Shown: one piece after another, positions 1-10,243 of the stretch | How the letters are laid out: each line of letters begins with the position of its first letter | How positions within the stretch are numbered: position 1 is the stretch's first letter | Source: Salsipaludibacter sp963735045 | GTDB taxonomy: Bacteria; Actinomycetota; Nitriliruptoria; Nitriliruptorales; Nitriliruptoraceae | Direction of reading: 5' to 3' | Length of the DNA stretch: 64,000 bases | Assembly (NCBI GenBank): GCA_963735045.1 | Contig: CAVTIZ010000001.1 | Coordinates: 186,001-250,000, forward strand | Program-made: the position numbers and the translations under genes | The notes under the pieces: generated by a model | Databases searched by the model: none | The model's input: only the letters and a program-made list of their open reading frames with translations | What the model was told of the DNA's origin: nothing

Positions 1-371
1 GGGTTGCCCAGGAACTCGATCAGGCGCTTCTCGACCCGGTCCGAGATCACGTGCTCCCATCGGCACGCCTCCTCGTGGACGTGCTCGTCGGCGACACCCA
101 GGACGTCGACCAGGAGCCGCTCGGCCAGGCGGTGCTTGCGCATGACGTGGCGGGCCTGGCTGCGACCGGTGTCGGTGAACCCGACGGTGCGGTCGTCGTG
201 GAGCACCAGCAGGCCGTCGTCGACCATCCGGCGCACGCCCTCGGACACGCTGGGTGCGCTCAGCCCCAGCCGGTCGACGAGTCGTGCGCGCAGGGCCGGG
301 ATGCCCTCCTCCTCCAACTCCAGGACGGTGCGCAGGTACATCTCCTGTGAATCGATGAGCCCGTGGTCCAT
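1..371 (-). CDS. DtxR/IdeR-family iron-dependent transcriptional repressor (partial, C-terminus outside window)
   Basis: The gene reads leftward from an ATG at 371 and runs off the window, leaving 123 N-terminal residues. These cover the winged-helix DNA-binding domain and the start of the metal-binding/dimerisation domain. The metal ligands of the family are visible: Met11, His and Glu in the HRLAERLL helix, and the EEACRWEHV stretch with its Cys, Glu and His. The Cys is typical of the Fe(II)-sensing DtxR/IdeR branch rather than the Mn-sensing MntR branch. The SH3-like C-terminal domain, if present, is not seen. The gene diverges from the deaminase gene. A near-perfect IdeR-type box lies at 2552-2570, so this protein is the likely regulator there (inference). 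Confidence 0.9.
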   Translation of the reverse strand, partial: MDHGLIDSQEMYLRTVLELEEEGIPALRARLVDRLGLSAPSVSEGVRRMVDDGLLVLHDDRTVGFTDTGRSQARHVMRKHRLAERLLVDVLGVADEHVHEEACRWEHVISDRVEKRLIEFLGN

Positions 372-548
372 CGTCACTCCCGATCGGATCACCGGCAGCG
401 TAACCCGGGCGTCGGGGCCCGGGGGTCGGCTCGGGATCGGCCCGGGCGCCGGCTCGGCCCGGCCGGGCGAGGTCGGCGGGCGCCCCGGACTGGCGGTGCC
501 GGGCGGCAGGTGGCACCGTTGGTTGCCCTCGCCGCCACGGAGGACCCC

Positions 549-1016
549 ATGCCGGACGACACCACGCCGGACCTCGCCACCCTGCGTGCCTGGATGGACG
601 TCGCGGTCGGGGAGGCGGTCGCCGGACGCGACGAGGGCGGGATCCCGATCGGGGCCGCCCTGGTCGGCCGCGACGGGCAGGTGCTCGGCAGCGGCCACAA
701 CCGCCGGCTCCAGGACGACGACCCGTCGGTGCACGGCGAGACGGACGCCTTCCGACGGGCCGGTCGCCAGGCCTCCTACCGCGGCACGACGATGGTGACG
801 ACACTCTCGCCCTGCTGGTACTGCTCGGGGCTGGTGCGCCAGTTCAACATCTCCCGGGTGGTCATCGGCGAGGCCCGCACCTTCCACGGCGGCCACGACT
901 GGCTGGCCGAGCACGGGGTGGAGGTGCACGTCCTCGACGACCGCCGATGCGTCGACCTCATGACCGCCTTCGTCGCCGCCCGTCCGGACGTCTGGAACGA
1001 GGACATCGGCGCATGA
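549..1016 (+). CDS. Yeast-type cytosine deaminase (Fcy1-like, CDA fold)
   Basis: This 155-residue protein belongs to the cytidine/deoxycytidylate deaminase fold. The zinc site is HGE near residue 60 (His ligand and catalytic Glu) plus PCWYC near residue 93 (two Cys ligands). The N-terminal GIPIGAALVG, the central LHGE/VHGE region and the C-terminal W-x-EDIG ending closely resemble fungal cytosine deaminase, which converts cytosine to uracil. Most bacteria use the unrelated amidohydrolase CodA instead. The ATG at 549 follows GGAGG with good spacing; a longer upstream frame has no comparable signal. The final Ala codon and TGA fall at the edge of a 62-bp repeat array. Guanine or other base deamination cannot be excluded. 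Confidence 0.82.
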   Translation: MPDDTTPDLATLRAWMDVAVGEAVAGRDEGGIPIGAALVGRDGQVLGSGHNRRLQDDDPSVHGETDAFRRAGRQASYRGTTMVTTLSPCWYCSGLVRQFNISRVVIGEARTFHGGHDWLAEHGVEVHVLDDRRCVDLMTAFVAARPDVWNEDIGA

Positions 1017-1276
1017 GCTTCGCTCATGTCGGAGTTGCTCGCCCGGGGGCTCGCAACGTCCAGCAGGCCCCGGGCGGAGCTTCGCTCATGTCGGAGTTGC
1101 TCGCCCGGGGGCTCGCAACGTCCAGCAGGCCCCGGGCGGAGCTTCGCTCATGTCGGAGTTGCTCGCCCGGGGGCTCGCAACGTCCAGCAGGCCCCGGGCG
1201 GAGCTTCGCTCACGTCGGAGTTGCTCGCCCGGGGGCTCGCAACGTCCAGCAGGCCCCGGGCGGAGCTTCGCTCATG
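1017..1276. repeat. 62-bp hairpin repeat, four full tandem copies plus a 12-bp partial copy
   Basis: Copies start at 1017, 1079, 1141 and 1203; a partial fifth starts at 1265. Copies are essentially identical apart from a T-to-C change near 1213. Within each unit, GCCCGGGG (unit positions 25-32) pairs perfectly with CCCCGGGC (52-59) around a 19-base loop. A second small hairpin, GAGC-TTC-GCTC, spans each unit junction. At the left edge this becomes the 7-bp stem at 1012-1028. The array lies exactly between two convergent genes and supplies the TGA of both. The unit has no stop in any forward frame, but 62 is not a multiple of three, so the resulting open frames are not evidence of coding. Confidence 0.95.
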
Positions 1277-1829
1277 CGTCGTCGGGGCTGTCCCAGTCGT
1301 GGACGTCGCCGCCCGCCTCGCGGGACAGGATGTCGATGGCGGCCGATGCGCCCCAGCCGGCCGAGATGATGGCCTGGCTGCGCTCGGGCCGGACCAGGTG
1401 GCCGGCGGCGTACAGCCCGGACACGGACGTGCGTGCGTTGCCGTCGACGACGACGGCCCCGTCGGCGACCTCGGCACCGGCGTCCACGGCCAGTTGCTGG
1501 GACGACTTCCCCCCGGCGATGACGACGTAGTCCACGGCCACGGACTCGGCGCCGTCCTCGGGCACCACCGCCCACCCGTCGTCGGTCTCGCGGACGTCGT
1601 TGACCGTGGCGGTGTGGAACTGCGCCCCGGCATCCGCCACCTGCGTGCGCGCGACGTCCTGGAACTCCGCCCCCGCCATCACCGGCAGGCCGAGGTAGTT
1701 GTGGAGCTCGGCGTACTGCATGAGCGAGTCGTCGTCACCGAAGACGGTGGTCTCGTGGCCGTTCTTGGCGAGGAACAGGGCGGCGGAGAGACCGGCGGGG
1801 CCGTCTCCGACCACGGCGATGCGGGCCAT
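1272..1829 (-). CDS. Short FAD-dependent oxidoreductase, thioredoxin-reductase-like
   Basis: This 185-residue protein opens with the dinucleotide-binding motif VVGDGPAGLSAA (residues 5-16). It ends with the FAD-contacting stretch SGLYAAGHL followed by an AGWGASAA helix, as in thioredoxin reductases and related flavoproteins. Full-length enzymes have about 310 residues with an inserted NADPH domain carrying CxxC. Here both the NADPH domain and the CxxC are absent, so only a single FAD domain remains. The ATG has a good AAGGAG site. It lies 106 bases after the cupredoxin lipoprotein gene on the same strand, so it may share that gene's iron-responsive promoter. The last codons are contributed by the 62-bp repeat. 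The electron donor and substrate are unknown. Confidence 0.75.
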   Translation of the reverse strand: MARIAVVGDGPAGLSAALFLAKNGHETTVFGDDDSLMQYAELHNYLGLPVMAGAEFQDVARTQVADAGAQFHTATVNDVRETDDGWAVVPEDGAESVAVDYVVIAGGKSSQQLAVDAGAEVADGAVVVDGNARTSVSGLYAAGHLVRPERSQAIISAGWGASAAIDILSREAGGDVHDWDSPDDA

Positions 1830-1935
1830 GGGGCAACTCCTTGTGGGCAGACCGGGTCGAGCCCGGTGCGGGGGTGGACCGACCTTCAGGTGTACCGGGC
1901 CGCCCGGCCGCGACTCGACCGTTCGGACCGACCCG

Positions 1936-2505
1936 TCAGCCGGTGACGGTCAGGCTGCCCACCATGCCCTTGGCGGCGTGGGTCTCGCCGTCGGGCGCCT
2001 CCACGATGCAGAACAACGTGTACTCGCCGGGCTCGAGCTCCCACGTGGCGTTGCAGGTCTGGCCGGGGCCGTAGGCCTCCATCTCGAAGGCGCCGGCGTC
2101 GGCCAGGGCGTCCTCGTCGGGGGCCCCGTCCGCGGTCAGGGGCACCTCGCCACCACCCGGGAGCACGGCGAACTCGTGGGCCTCGGTGCCCTCGTTGGTC
2201 GTCGCGAACGTGACCGTGCCCGCGGCCACCTCGACCTCGTCGGGCTCGAAGGCGTAGTCGGTCAGGGCGATGTCGACGGTCTCGTCGGCATCGTCCTCCA
2301 GGGCGGCGTTGACCGACGCGCAGTCCTGCTCGGCGGCGGCCACGGCGCTGCCGGAACCACTTCCCGAGCCGCTCCCCGACGCATCCCCGGATCCGTCGTC
2401 CTCGGTGCCGACGGTCGTGACCTCCGGGTCACCACCACAGGCCGTGGCCGCCAGCGCCAGGCTGGCGGCGAGCAGGAGGGTGACGAGGCGTGGGCGAGTG
2501 GTCAT
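1936..2505 (-). CDS. Cupredoxin-domain lipoprotein, probably iron-regulated
   Basis: The 189-residue product has a lipoprotein signal ending in LAATAC with Cys23 as the lipid site. A low-complexity GSGSGSGS linker follows (around residues 35-50), then one cupredoxin domain. Candidate type-1 copper ligands are the His in EAHEF and the C-terminal Cys, His and Met in LFCIV...THAAKGM; the Cys-His spacing is longer than in plastocyanin. Related domains occur in EfeO-like iron-uptake proteins and small blue copper proteins. A near-consensus IdeR box lies 47-65 bases upstream of the chosen ATG, so expression should respond to iron. The start was chosen because it begins the signal peptide; the longer frame would read through the operator. 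Confidence 0.8.
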   Translation of the reverse strand: MTTRPRLVTLLLAASLALAATACGGDPEVTTVGTEDDGSGDASGSGSGSGSGSAVAAAEQDCASVNAALEDDADETVDIALTDYAFEPDEVEVAAGTVTFATTNEGTEAHEFAVLPGGGEVPLTADGAPDEDALADAGAFEMEAYGPGQTCNATWELEPGEYTLFCIVEAPDGETHAAKGMVGSLTVTG

Positions 2506-2551
2506 GGACGGCTCCGCTGGCGGATCGATGGCGAGACGATGGCGCTGGTTG

Positions 2552-2570
2552 TTAGGTTCGCCTAACCTTA
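2552..2570 (-). promoter_or_regulatory. IdeR/DtxR iron box upstream of the cupredoxin lipoprotein gene
   Basis: Read on the minus strand, the 19-mer TAAGGTTAGGCGAACCTAA differs from the mycobacterial IdeR consensus (TWAGGTTAGSCTAACCTWA) at one position. It is a strong inverted repeat and contains a TAAGGT hexamer that could be the -10. It lies between the clpC terminator and the lipoprotein gene. Confidence 0.85.
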
Positions 2571-2594
2571 GCAAGTCGCCGCGGTCGCCGTCGA

Positions 2595-2633
2595 CCACGA
2601 ACGGGCGACCCCGTTGGGATCGCCCGTTCGTGG
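2595..2633 (-). terminator. Terminator after clpC
   Basis: Perfect 14-bp stem (2595-2608 with 2620-2633) around an 11-base loop that can pair further. It starts 14 bases past the clpC stop and has no clear T-tract, as is common in high-GC actinobacteria. Confidence 0.8.
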
Positions 2634-2646
2634 TGTGGCGTCGTCG

Positions 2647-5175
<2,529 letters not shown>

Positions 5176-5842
5176 GGTCTGACTCCTGCCTCGCGGCGGT
5201 GTTCCCCGGGGGAATCGGTGCGATCACGCGACGGGGACACGGCCTCGCTGCATCGTAAGCGGCTGGGGCGGCGGTCGTCCGCACCGGCGGCGGCCGGCGG
5301 GACGTCGACGGCGGGACGGCGTCCTCGCGCGGTCCGTGTCGTCGGTGGGCGTTCCGTGTCGGACCCGGGGACGACATGGTCCCGTGCGGATCCGACCGCG
5401 GACGTTGCGACGAGACGACCAACGGCGGTACTTGCCCCGTCTCGTCCTTGTCAACGGACCATACGGACTCCCCATTCCCCACCGCCAGCCCGTTGCGTGT
5501 CGCGCACGCAGGTGACGTGAGGTGGCGCCCCGCAGGTCCATCGGTGGGCCGGGCTGACGAGGGTCAGACGACCAAGGCACCCCCGGGGTTGCGGGAGGTC
5601 AGCAATCGGCTGCGGGTCGTGGTGTGCTCGTGGGGGTTCCGGGGGGTCGAACTGGCCCACGTCCCCCAGCCGATCGACCGGGACTCCACGCCCCCCGGGC
5701 CCGCGCGTCTGCGTACCGTGTGCAGGGGGCCGGTGGCGTGGTGGCAGCCACCGGGCGTGGGGGATCATCAGGCATCGCCGTCCCCACCCGCCGAGGCCCG
5801 GTCGGCCCCGGCCACGCCGACCACCACCTGCGAGGGACGACC
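5176..5842. other. Long gap between divergent clpC and SDR genes
   Basis: No open frame here has a plausible start, ribosome site or recognisable product; the overlapping long frames look like GC-rich chance frames. A minus-strand TTGACA at 5449-5454 is the only good promoter hexamer I see. It would give clpC a leader of roughly 240 bases. I see no tRNA-like fold or riboswitch motif. Confidence 0.5.
5425..5454 (-). promoter_or_regulatory. Possible clpC promoter
   Basis: Minus-strand -35 TTGACA at 5454-5449. The -10 at 17-18 bp spacing (GTACCG or TACCGC) is poor, so this is tentative. Confidence 0.3.
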
Positions 5843-6808
5843 ATGACCTGGACCGCCGCCGACATGCCGCCCCTGCGGGGTCGCACGGCCGTGGTGACCG
5901 GGGCGACGTCGGGTCTCGGGCGCTCCACCACCATCGCCCTGGCACGGGCCGGTGCCACCGTCGTGCTGGCCACCCGGGACGCCGACAAGACCGCGGTGGT
6001 CATCGACGAGGTTCACCAGGCCCTGCCGGGGGCCACGCTGGACCACCTGCCGCTGGACCTCGCCGACCTGGCGTCGGTGGCCGACGCGGCCGCCGCCCTG
6101 CACGAGCGCGTCGAGCGCGTCGACCTGCTGGTCAACAACGCCGGCGTCATGAACACGCCGCAGCGGCGGACCGCCGACGGCTTCGAACTGCAGTTCGGCG
6201 TCAACCACCTGGGCCACTTCGCGCTGGCGGGCCAGGTCGTCGACCTGCTCGCGGACGCGCTGGACCCGCGCGTGGTGACCGTGTCGTCCACCCTGGCCCG
6301 AGTCGGGTCGATCGACCTCGGCGACCCCAACTACGACTCCCGCCGCTACGTCGGCTGGGGCGCCTATGCGCAGTCCAAGCTCGCCAACCAGGTGTTCGCC
6401 GTGGAGTTGCACCGACGCCTGCGGGCGGCCCGATCACCGATCGCGTCGATGGCGGCCCACCCGGGCTTCGCCGCCACCGACCTGCAGTCGACCGGCCCCC
6501 GGATGCGCGGGGGGTTGCGGGCGCGGGTGTCGCTGCCTGTCAACCGACTCGCCAATGACCTGTTCGCCCAGAACAGCGACATGGGCGCCCTTCCCCAGTT
6601 GTACGCGGCGACCGCACCCACGGCGGCGTCGGGTCACTACTACGGACCCGACGGCCTGCTCGAACAGCGGGGCCACCCCACCGAGGTCGAACTGGCCCCG
6701 TCGGCTCGCGACCGCGAGCTCGGGCGGCGACTGTGGCGGCTGTCCGAGCACCTCACCGGGATCACCTGGGACCTCCCCGGCTCCGCCTCGTCGCGCTCGG
6801 TGGCGTGA
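5843..6808 (+). CDS. Short-chain dehydrogenase/reductase (retinol-dehydrogenase-like)
   Basis: The 321-residue protein has the classical SDR signatures. These are TGATSGLG for cofactor binding near residue 20, NNAG near 98, and the catalytic YAQSK near 174 with an upstream Ser in VTVSST. The length and the C-terminal YYGPDGLLE region fit the subgroup often annotated as retinol dehydrogenase- or protochlorophyllide-reductase-like, NAD(P)H-linked carbonyl reductases of unknown bacterial substrate. The ATG is preceded by GAGGGA. It is followed by the phosphatase gene on the same strand with a 49-base gap, but that gene has its own leaderless-type promoter. Confidence 0.85.
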   Translation: MTWTAADMPPLRGRTAVVTGATSGLGRSTTIALARAGATVVLATRDADKTAVVIDEVHQALPGATLDHLPLDLADLASVADAAAALHERVERVDLLVNNAGVMNTPQRRTADGFELQFGVNHLGHFALAGQVVDLLADALDPRVVTVSSTLARVGSIDLGDPNYDSRRYVGWGAYAQSKLANQVFAVELHRRLRAARSPIASMAAHPGFAATDLQSTGPRMRGGLRARVSLPVNRLANDLFAQNSDMGALPQLYAATAPTAASGHYYGPDGLLEQRGHPTEVELAPSARDRELGRRLWRLSEHLTGITWDLPGSASSRSVA

Positions 6809-6844
6809 CCGGGCGACCGGCAGACCACGACCCGACCACGCGCC

Positions 6845-6850
6845 TATCGT
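6845..6850 (+). promoter_or_regulatory. -10 box for a leaderless transcript
   Basis: TATCGT ends 7 bases before the ATG at 6858, and no Shine-Dalgarno sequence is present. The transcript probably starts at or next to the ATG. Confidence 0.5.
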
Positions 6851-6857
6851 GGGTCGC

Positions 6858-8012
6858 ATGCACCCCCACCCCGCGGCCGTCCTGGAACACCATCTCCATC
6901 GGTGGTTGGCGGACTGGCTGCGCGCACGTGGGTGGGTCGAGTCCGTCATCGGCTACACCGGCTACGGCACGGCCGCCGAGCCCGGGCGTGTCGGCGACGA
7001 CGTCGTGCGGGTGCTGGCCCGGGTCGTGCTGGACGAACCGGGTGGGGACGGGACCGAGGCTGCCGCCGGTGCGACCGCGACCGACGCCGAGCTGGACGAG
7101 GCCCAGGGCCTGCGCGGCTGGCGCAACTTCATCACGACCCCGTCGGTCTTCGCGCGGGTGACCGTCACCGCTGGTGCCGCCGCCGTCACCACCTCGGCAG
7201 ACCGCAGCGGCTACGTCGACGTCGAGCTGACCGGACACGGGCTGGAACCCGGCTGGCGCGGGGCCGAGGTCGTGACCGCCGATGGCGCCCGGGTGCACGC
7301 CGACGTGCGGATCATGTCGCCCGGGGCCAGGGTCGGCATCGTCAGTGACGTCGACGACACCGTGCTGGTGACCCACCTCCCCCGCCCCCTCGTCGCGGCC
7401 TGGAACACCTTCGTTCGCGTCGAGATGGCCCGCGAGCCGGTCGCGGGCATGGCCGAACTGGCGACGTCCGTGCTGTCACGCTTCCCCGACGCGCCGGTGT
7501 TCTACCTGTCGACGGGGGCCTGGAACGTCGCGCCGGCCCTCGTGCGGTTCCTTCGTCGCAACGGCTTCCCGGCGGGACCGCTGCTGTTGACCGACTGGGG
7601 ACCGACCAACACCGGGTGGTTCCGCAGTGGCCGAGCCCACAAGCAACGCTCGCTGGCGCGGTTGCACCGTGAGTTCCCCGACGTCGAGTGGATCCTGGTC
7701 GGCGACGACGGCCAGCACGACCCGGCGATCTACCGCGAGTTCGCCCGCCGATGGCCCGACGCCGTCCGCGCGATCGCGATCCGGACGCTGACCACGGCCG
7801 AGCAGGTGCTGTCGCACGGCTTCCCCGGTCCCAAGGACCCCACCGAGGCCGCGGCCGACGTCGCCCTGGACCTCGACGGCCCCCACGTGCCGGTGCTGCG
7901 TGGGCCCGACGGCCACGCACTGCGGTTCGTGCTGGCCGAGTACGACGCCCAGCGGTACGGCAGCGACGGCCCACCCGGGACGAGCGAGGCCGTGCCGGAC
8001 AACCCCGCCTGA
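6858..8012 (+). CDS. App1-family phosphatidate phosphatase-like protein (DUF2183)
   Basis: The 384-residue protein contains the App1 catalytic domain. The HAD-type nucleophile motif SDVDDTV lies near residue 165, followed by FYLSTGAWN (second motif, Ser/Thr) near 215 and the distal VGDDGQHD acid cluster near 280. Yeast App1 dephosphorylates phosphatidic acid at membranes. Bacterial members are widespread, but their substrate is largely untested, so the name is by family. The N-terminal 130 residues form a domain common to bacterial members. The ATG follows a TATCGT box and lacks a ribosome site, which supports leaderless translation. Confidence 0.85.
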   Translation: MHPHPAAVLEHHLHRWLADWLRARGWVESVIGYTGYGTAAEPGRVGDDVVRVLARVVLDEPGGDGTEAAAGATATDAELDEAQGLRGWRNFITTPSVFARVTVTAGAAAVTTSADRSGYVDVELTGHGLEPGWRGAEVVTADGARVHADVRIMSPGARVGIVSDVDDTVLVTHLPRPLVAAWNTFVRVEMAREPVAGMAELATSVLSRFPDAPVFYLSTGAWNVAPALVRFLRRNGFPAGPLLLTDWGPTNTGWFRSGRAHKQRSLARLHREFPDVEWILVGDDGQHDPAIYREFARRWPDAVRAIAIRTLTTAEQVLSHGFPGPKDPTEAAADVALDLDGPHVPVLRGPDGHALRFVLAEYDAQRYGSDGPPGTSEAVPDNPA

Positions 8013-8037
8013 CCGAACGTCCCGGGGCAGGGTGGCG

Positions 8038-9111
8038 TCAGGCGTCGCCGCGCAGGGCGAGCCCGGTGTCGCGGTCGAACAGGTGGACGCGGTCGGAATC
8101 CACGCGCACCCGGACCGCGGTGTCCAGGGCGGGGTCCACGTCCGGCGGTGCCTTGACGCGCACCAGCTCCTCGCCGATGCGCACGTCCACCAGGCAGCGG
8201 TCCCCCAGCGGCTCCACGGCGTACACCGTGCCCTCCATCGACGGACCCCCCTCGGGGCCGTCCAGGAACAGGTCCTCGGGTCGGACGCCGAGCTGGAGGC
8301 GCCCACCCTCGCCCGGAGCAGTGGCCGGGGTGGGCAGCTTCCAACCGGCGTCGCCGACCAGTGCGTCACCGGCGACGGTGCAGTCGAGCAGGTTCATCCG
8401 CTGGGCGCCGATGAAGGTGGCCACGAAGCGGTTCACCGGGCGGTCGTAGATGTCGGCAGGCGTGCCGACCTGCTGGAGGCGACCATGGTCCAGCACGCCG
8501 ACCTGGTCGGCCATGCTCATGGCCTCGGCCTGGTCGTTGGTGACGTACAGGAACGTGGCACCGATGGTGCGATGCAGGCGGGTCAGCTCGGCCCGCATCT
8601 GCACCCGCAGCTTGACGTCGAGGTTGGTGAGGGGCTCGTCCATCAGGTAGGCGCGTGGCTCACGCACCAGCGCACGGCCCAGCGCCACGCGCTGCTGTTC
8701 CCCACCGGACAACTGTTGGGGGTGGCGGCCCAGCAGGTGGTCGATGCGCAGCAGGGAGGCGACCTGCTCGATGCGGGTGCTGGCCTCGTCGGGGTCCATC
8801 CGGCGGGCCCGCAGTGGCGAGGCGATGTTCTCGCGGGCGGTCTGCTTGGGATACAGGGCGTAGCTCTGGAACACCATCGCCAGGTCGCGTGCCGCCGGCG
8901 ACGCCCCGCCCGCCGGTCGGGAATCGAAGCTCACCTCGCCCTCGTCGGGGACCTCCAGGCCGGCGATCAGCCGCAGGGTGGTCGTCTTGCCGGCGCCCGA
9001 CGGACCCAGCAGGACGAAGAAGGCCCCGTCCTCGACGTGCAGTGACAGCTCGCTCACCGCCTCGGTGTCGCCGAAGGACTTGGAGACCCCCGCCAGGTCG
9101 ATGCTGCTCAT
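8038..9111 (-). CDS. ABC transporter ATPase, MalK/UgpC type, with Asn in the H-loop
   Basis: This 357-residue ATPase has Walker A GPSGAGKT, a Q-loop Gln (VFQSYALYP), the signature LSGGEQQR, Walker B AYLMDEP with the D-loop, and a C-terminal TOBE/OB regulatory region. The switch (H-loop) residue, normally the His of VTHDQ, is Asn192 here (VTNDQ, codon AAC at 8536-8538). It is the last gene of the operon and overlaps its paralogue by four bases (ATGA). Two unequal ATPases beside one permease pair suggest a heterodimeric motor, as in the GlpST-type glycerol importers. With one impaired H-loop it would have one degenerate ATP site (inference). Confidence 0.9.
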   Translation of the reverse strand: MSSIDLAGVSKSFGDTEAVSELSLHVEDGAFFVLLGPSGAGKTTTLRLIAGLEVPDEGEVSFDSRPAGGASPAARDLAMVFQSYALYPKQTARENIASPLRARRMDPDEASTRIEQVASLLRIDHLLGRHPQQLSGGEQQRVALGRALVREPRAYLMDEPLTNLDVKLRVQMRAELTRLHRTIGATFLYVTNDQAEAMSMADQVGVLDHGRLQQVGTPADIYDRPVNRFVATFIGAQRMNLLDCTVAGDALVGDAGWKLPTPATAPGEGGRLQLGVRPEDLFLDGPEGGPSMEGTVYAVEPLGDRCLVDVRIGEELVRVKAPPDVDPALDTAVRVRVDSDRVHLFDRDTGLALRGDA

Positions 9112-10232
9112 GCCGACTCCGCCCGGGCGTCGTCGGCCACGGCACCCGCGGACACGACCCCAGCGGCCGGGGCACCGACCGCGGCCCCGGTCTCGCGGTC
9201 GTAGACCCGGGGTTCGAACCGTGACACGTGGGTCACGGTGACCTCGTCGCCGTCACGCCAGGGCGAGGTCGGCAGCGAGCGCACCGACAGCAACTGGTCG
9301 TCGACCTCGACGACGTAGACCGTCTCGTCACCCAGCGACTCCGTCGCGAGGACCCGGCCACGCGCCCCGTCGTCGTCGACGGACCCGATCGACAGCCACT
9401 CCGCACGCACACCGGCGACCAGCCCCTCGCCGGTGGCCTGGTCGGGCCGCGGCAGCCGCAGGCCACCCGGTCCCACCAACTGCGCACCGTCCACGTCGAC
9501 GTCGAACAGGTTCATGGGTGGCGTGCCGATGAACCCGGCGGCGAACAGCGTCGCCGGGTTCCGGTAGACGTCCAGGGGGGCGCCGACCTGCTCCAGGCGA
9601 CCGCCGTTGACGATGCCGATGCGGTCCCCCAGGCTCATGGCCTCGACCTGGTCGTGGGTGACATAGACCATCGTGGTCCCCAGCTCGGCCTGCAGGTGCT
9701 TGATCTCGGTGCGCATGTCGATGCGCAGCTCGGCGTCCAGGTTGGTCAGCGGCTCGTCCATCAGGAACGCCTGGGGGTCACGCACCAGCGCGCGCGCCAG
9801 CGCGATGCGCTGCTGTTCACCGCCCGACAGACGTGACGGCTTCCGGCCGAGCAGGTCGACGATCTTGAGCATCTCGGCGGCCCGCTGCACGCGGCGCGAC
9901 ACCTCGTCGTCGTCGACCCGCTGGGCCCGCAGCGGGAAGGCGACGTTGTCACGCGCGGTCAGGTGGGGGTACAGCGCATAGAACTGGAAGACCATGGCGA
10001 TGTCGCGCTCACCGGCCCGACGTCCGTTGACGAGTTCGTCGCCGATCCGGATGTCCCCGCTGGTCTGGTGCTCCAGGCCGGCGATGCACCGCAACGTGGT
10101 CGTCTTGCCACAGCCCGACGGGCCGAGCAGGACGAACAGCTCGCCGTCCCCGATCTCGAGGTCGAGGTGCTCGACGGCGACCGTGCCGTCGGGGAACTGC
10201 TTGCGCAGCCCCTCGATCGTGATTGCGGCCAT
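9108..10232 (-). CDS. ABC transporter ATPase, MalK/UgpC type (intact)
   Basis: This 374-residue ATPase has all canonical motifs: GPSGCGKT (Walker A), VFQFYALYP (Q-loop), LSGGEQQR, AFLMDEP (Walker B) and VTHDQ with His193. A C-terminal TOBE domain is present. The ATG at 10232 is 11 bases past the permease stop. The open frame continues far upstream over the permease, but the protein plainly starts at MAAITIEGL. It is about as long as other carbohydrate or polyol importer ATPases. Some actinobacterial ATPases serve several transporters, so it may also power the ATPase-less polyol transporter at 56.4-59.6 kb (inference). Confidence 0.93.
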   Translation of the reverse strand: MAAITIEGLRKQFPDGTVAVEHLDLEIGDGELFVLLGPSGCGKTTTLRCIAGLEHQTSGDIRIGDELVNGRRAGERDIAMVFQFYALYPHLTARDNVAFPLRAQRVDDDEVSRRVQRAAEMLKIVDLLGRKPSRLSGGEQQRIALARALVRDPQAFLMDEPLTNLDAELRIDMRTEIKHLQAELGTTMVYVTHDQVEAMSLGDRIGIVNGGRLEQVGAPLDVYRNPATLFAAGFIGTPPMNLFDVDVDGAQLVGPGGLRLPRPDQATGEGLVAGVRAEWLSIGSVDDDGARGRVLATESLGDETVYVVEVDDQLLSVRSLPTSPWRDGDEVTVTHVSRFEPRVYDRETGAAVGAPAAGVVSAGAVADDARAESA

Positions 10233-10243
10233 GGACGTCTCCT

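Noticed and set aside
1026..1946. Long plus-strand open frame through the 62-bp repeats and on into the flavoprotein region
   Set aside because: The repeat unit has no stop in any forward frame, so the opening is an artefact. The rest is antisense to the clear flavoprotein and lipoprotein genes.
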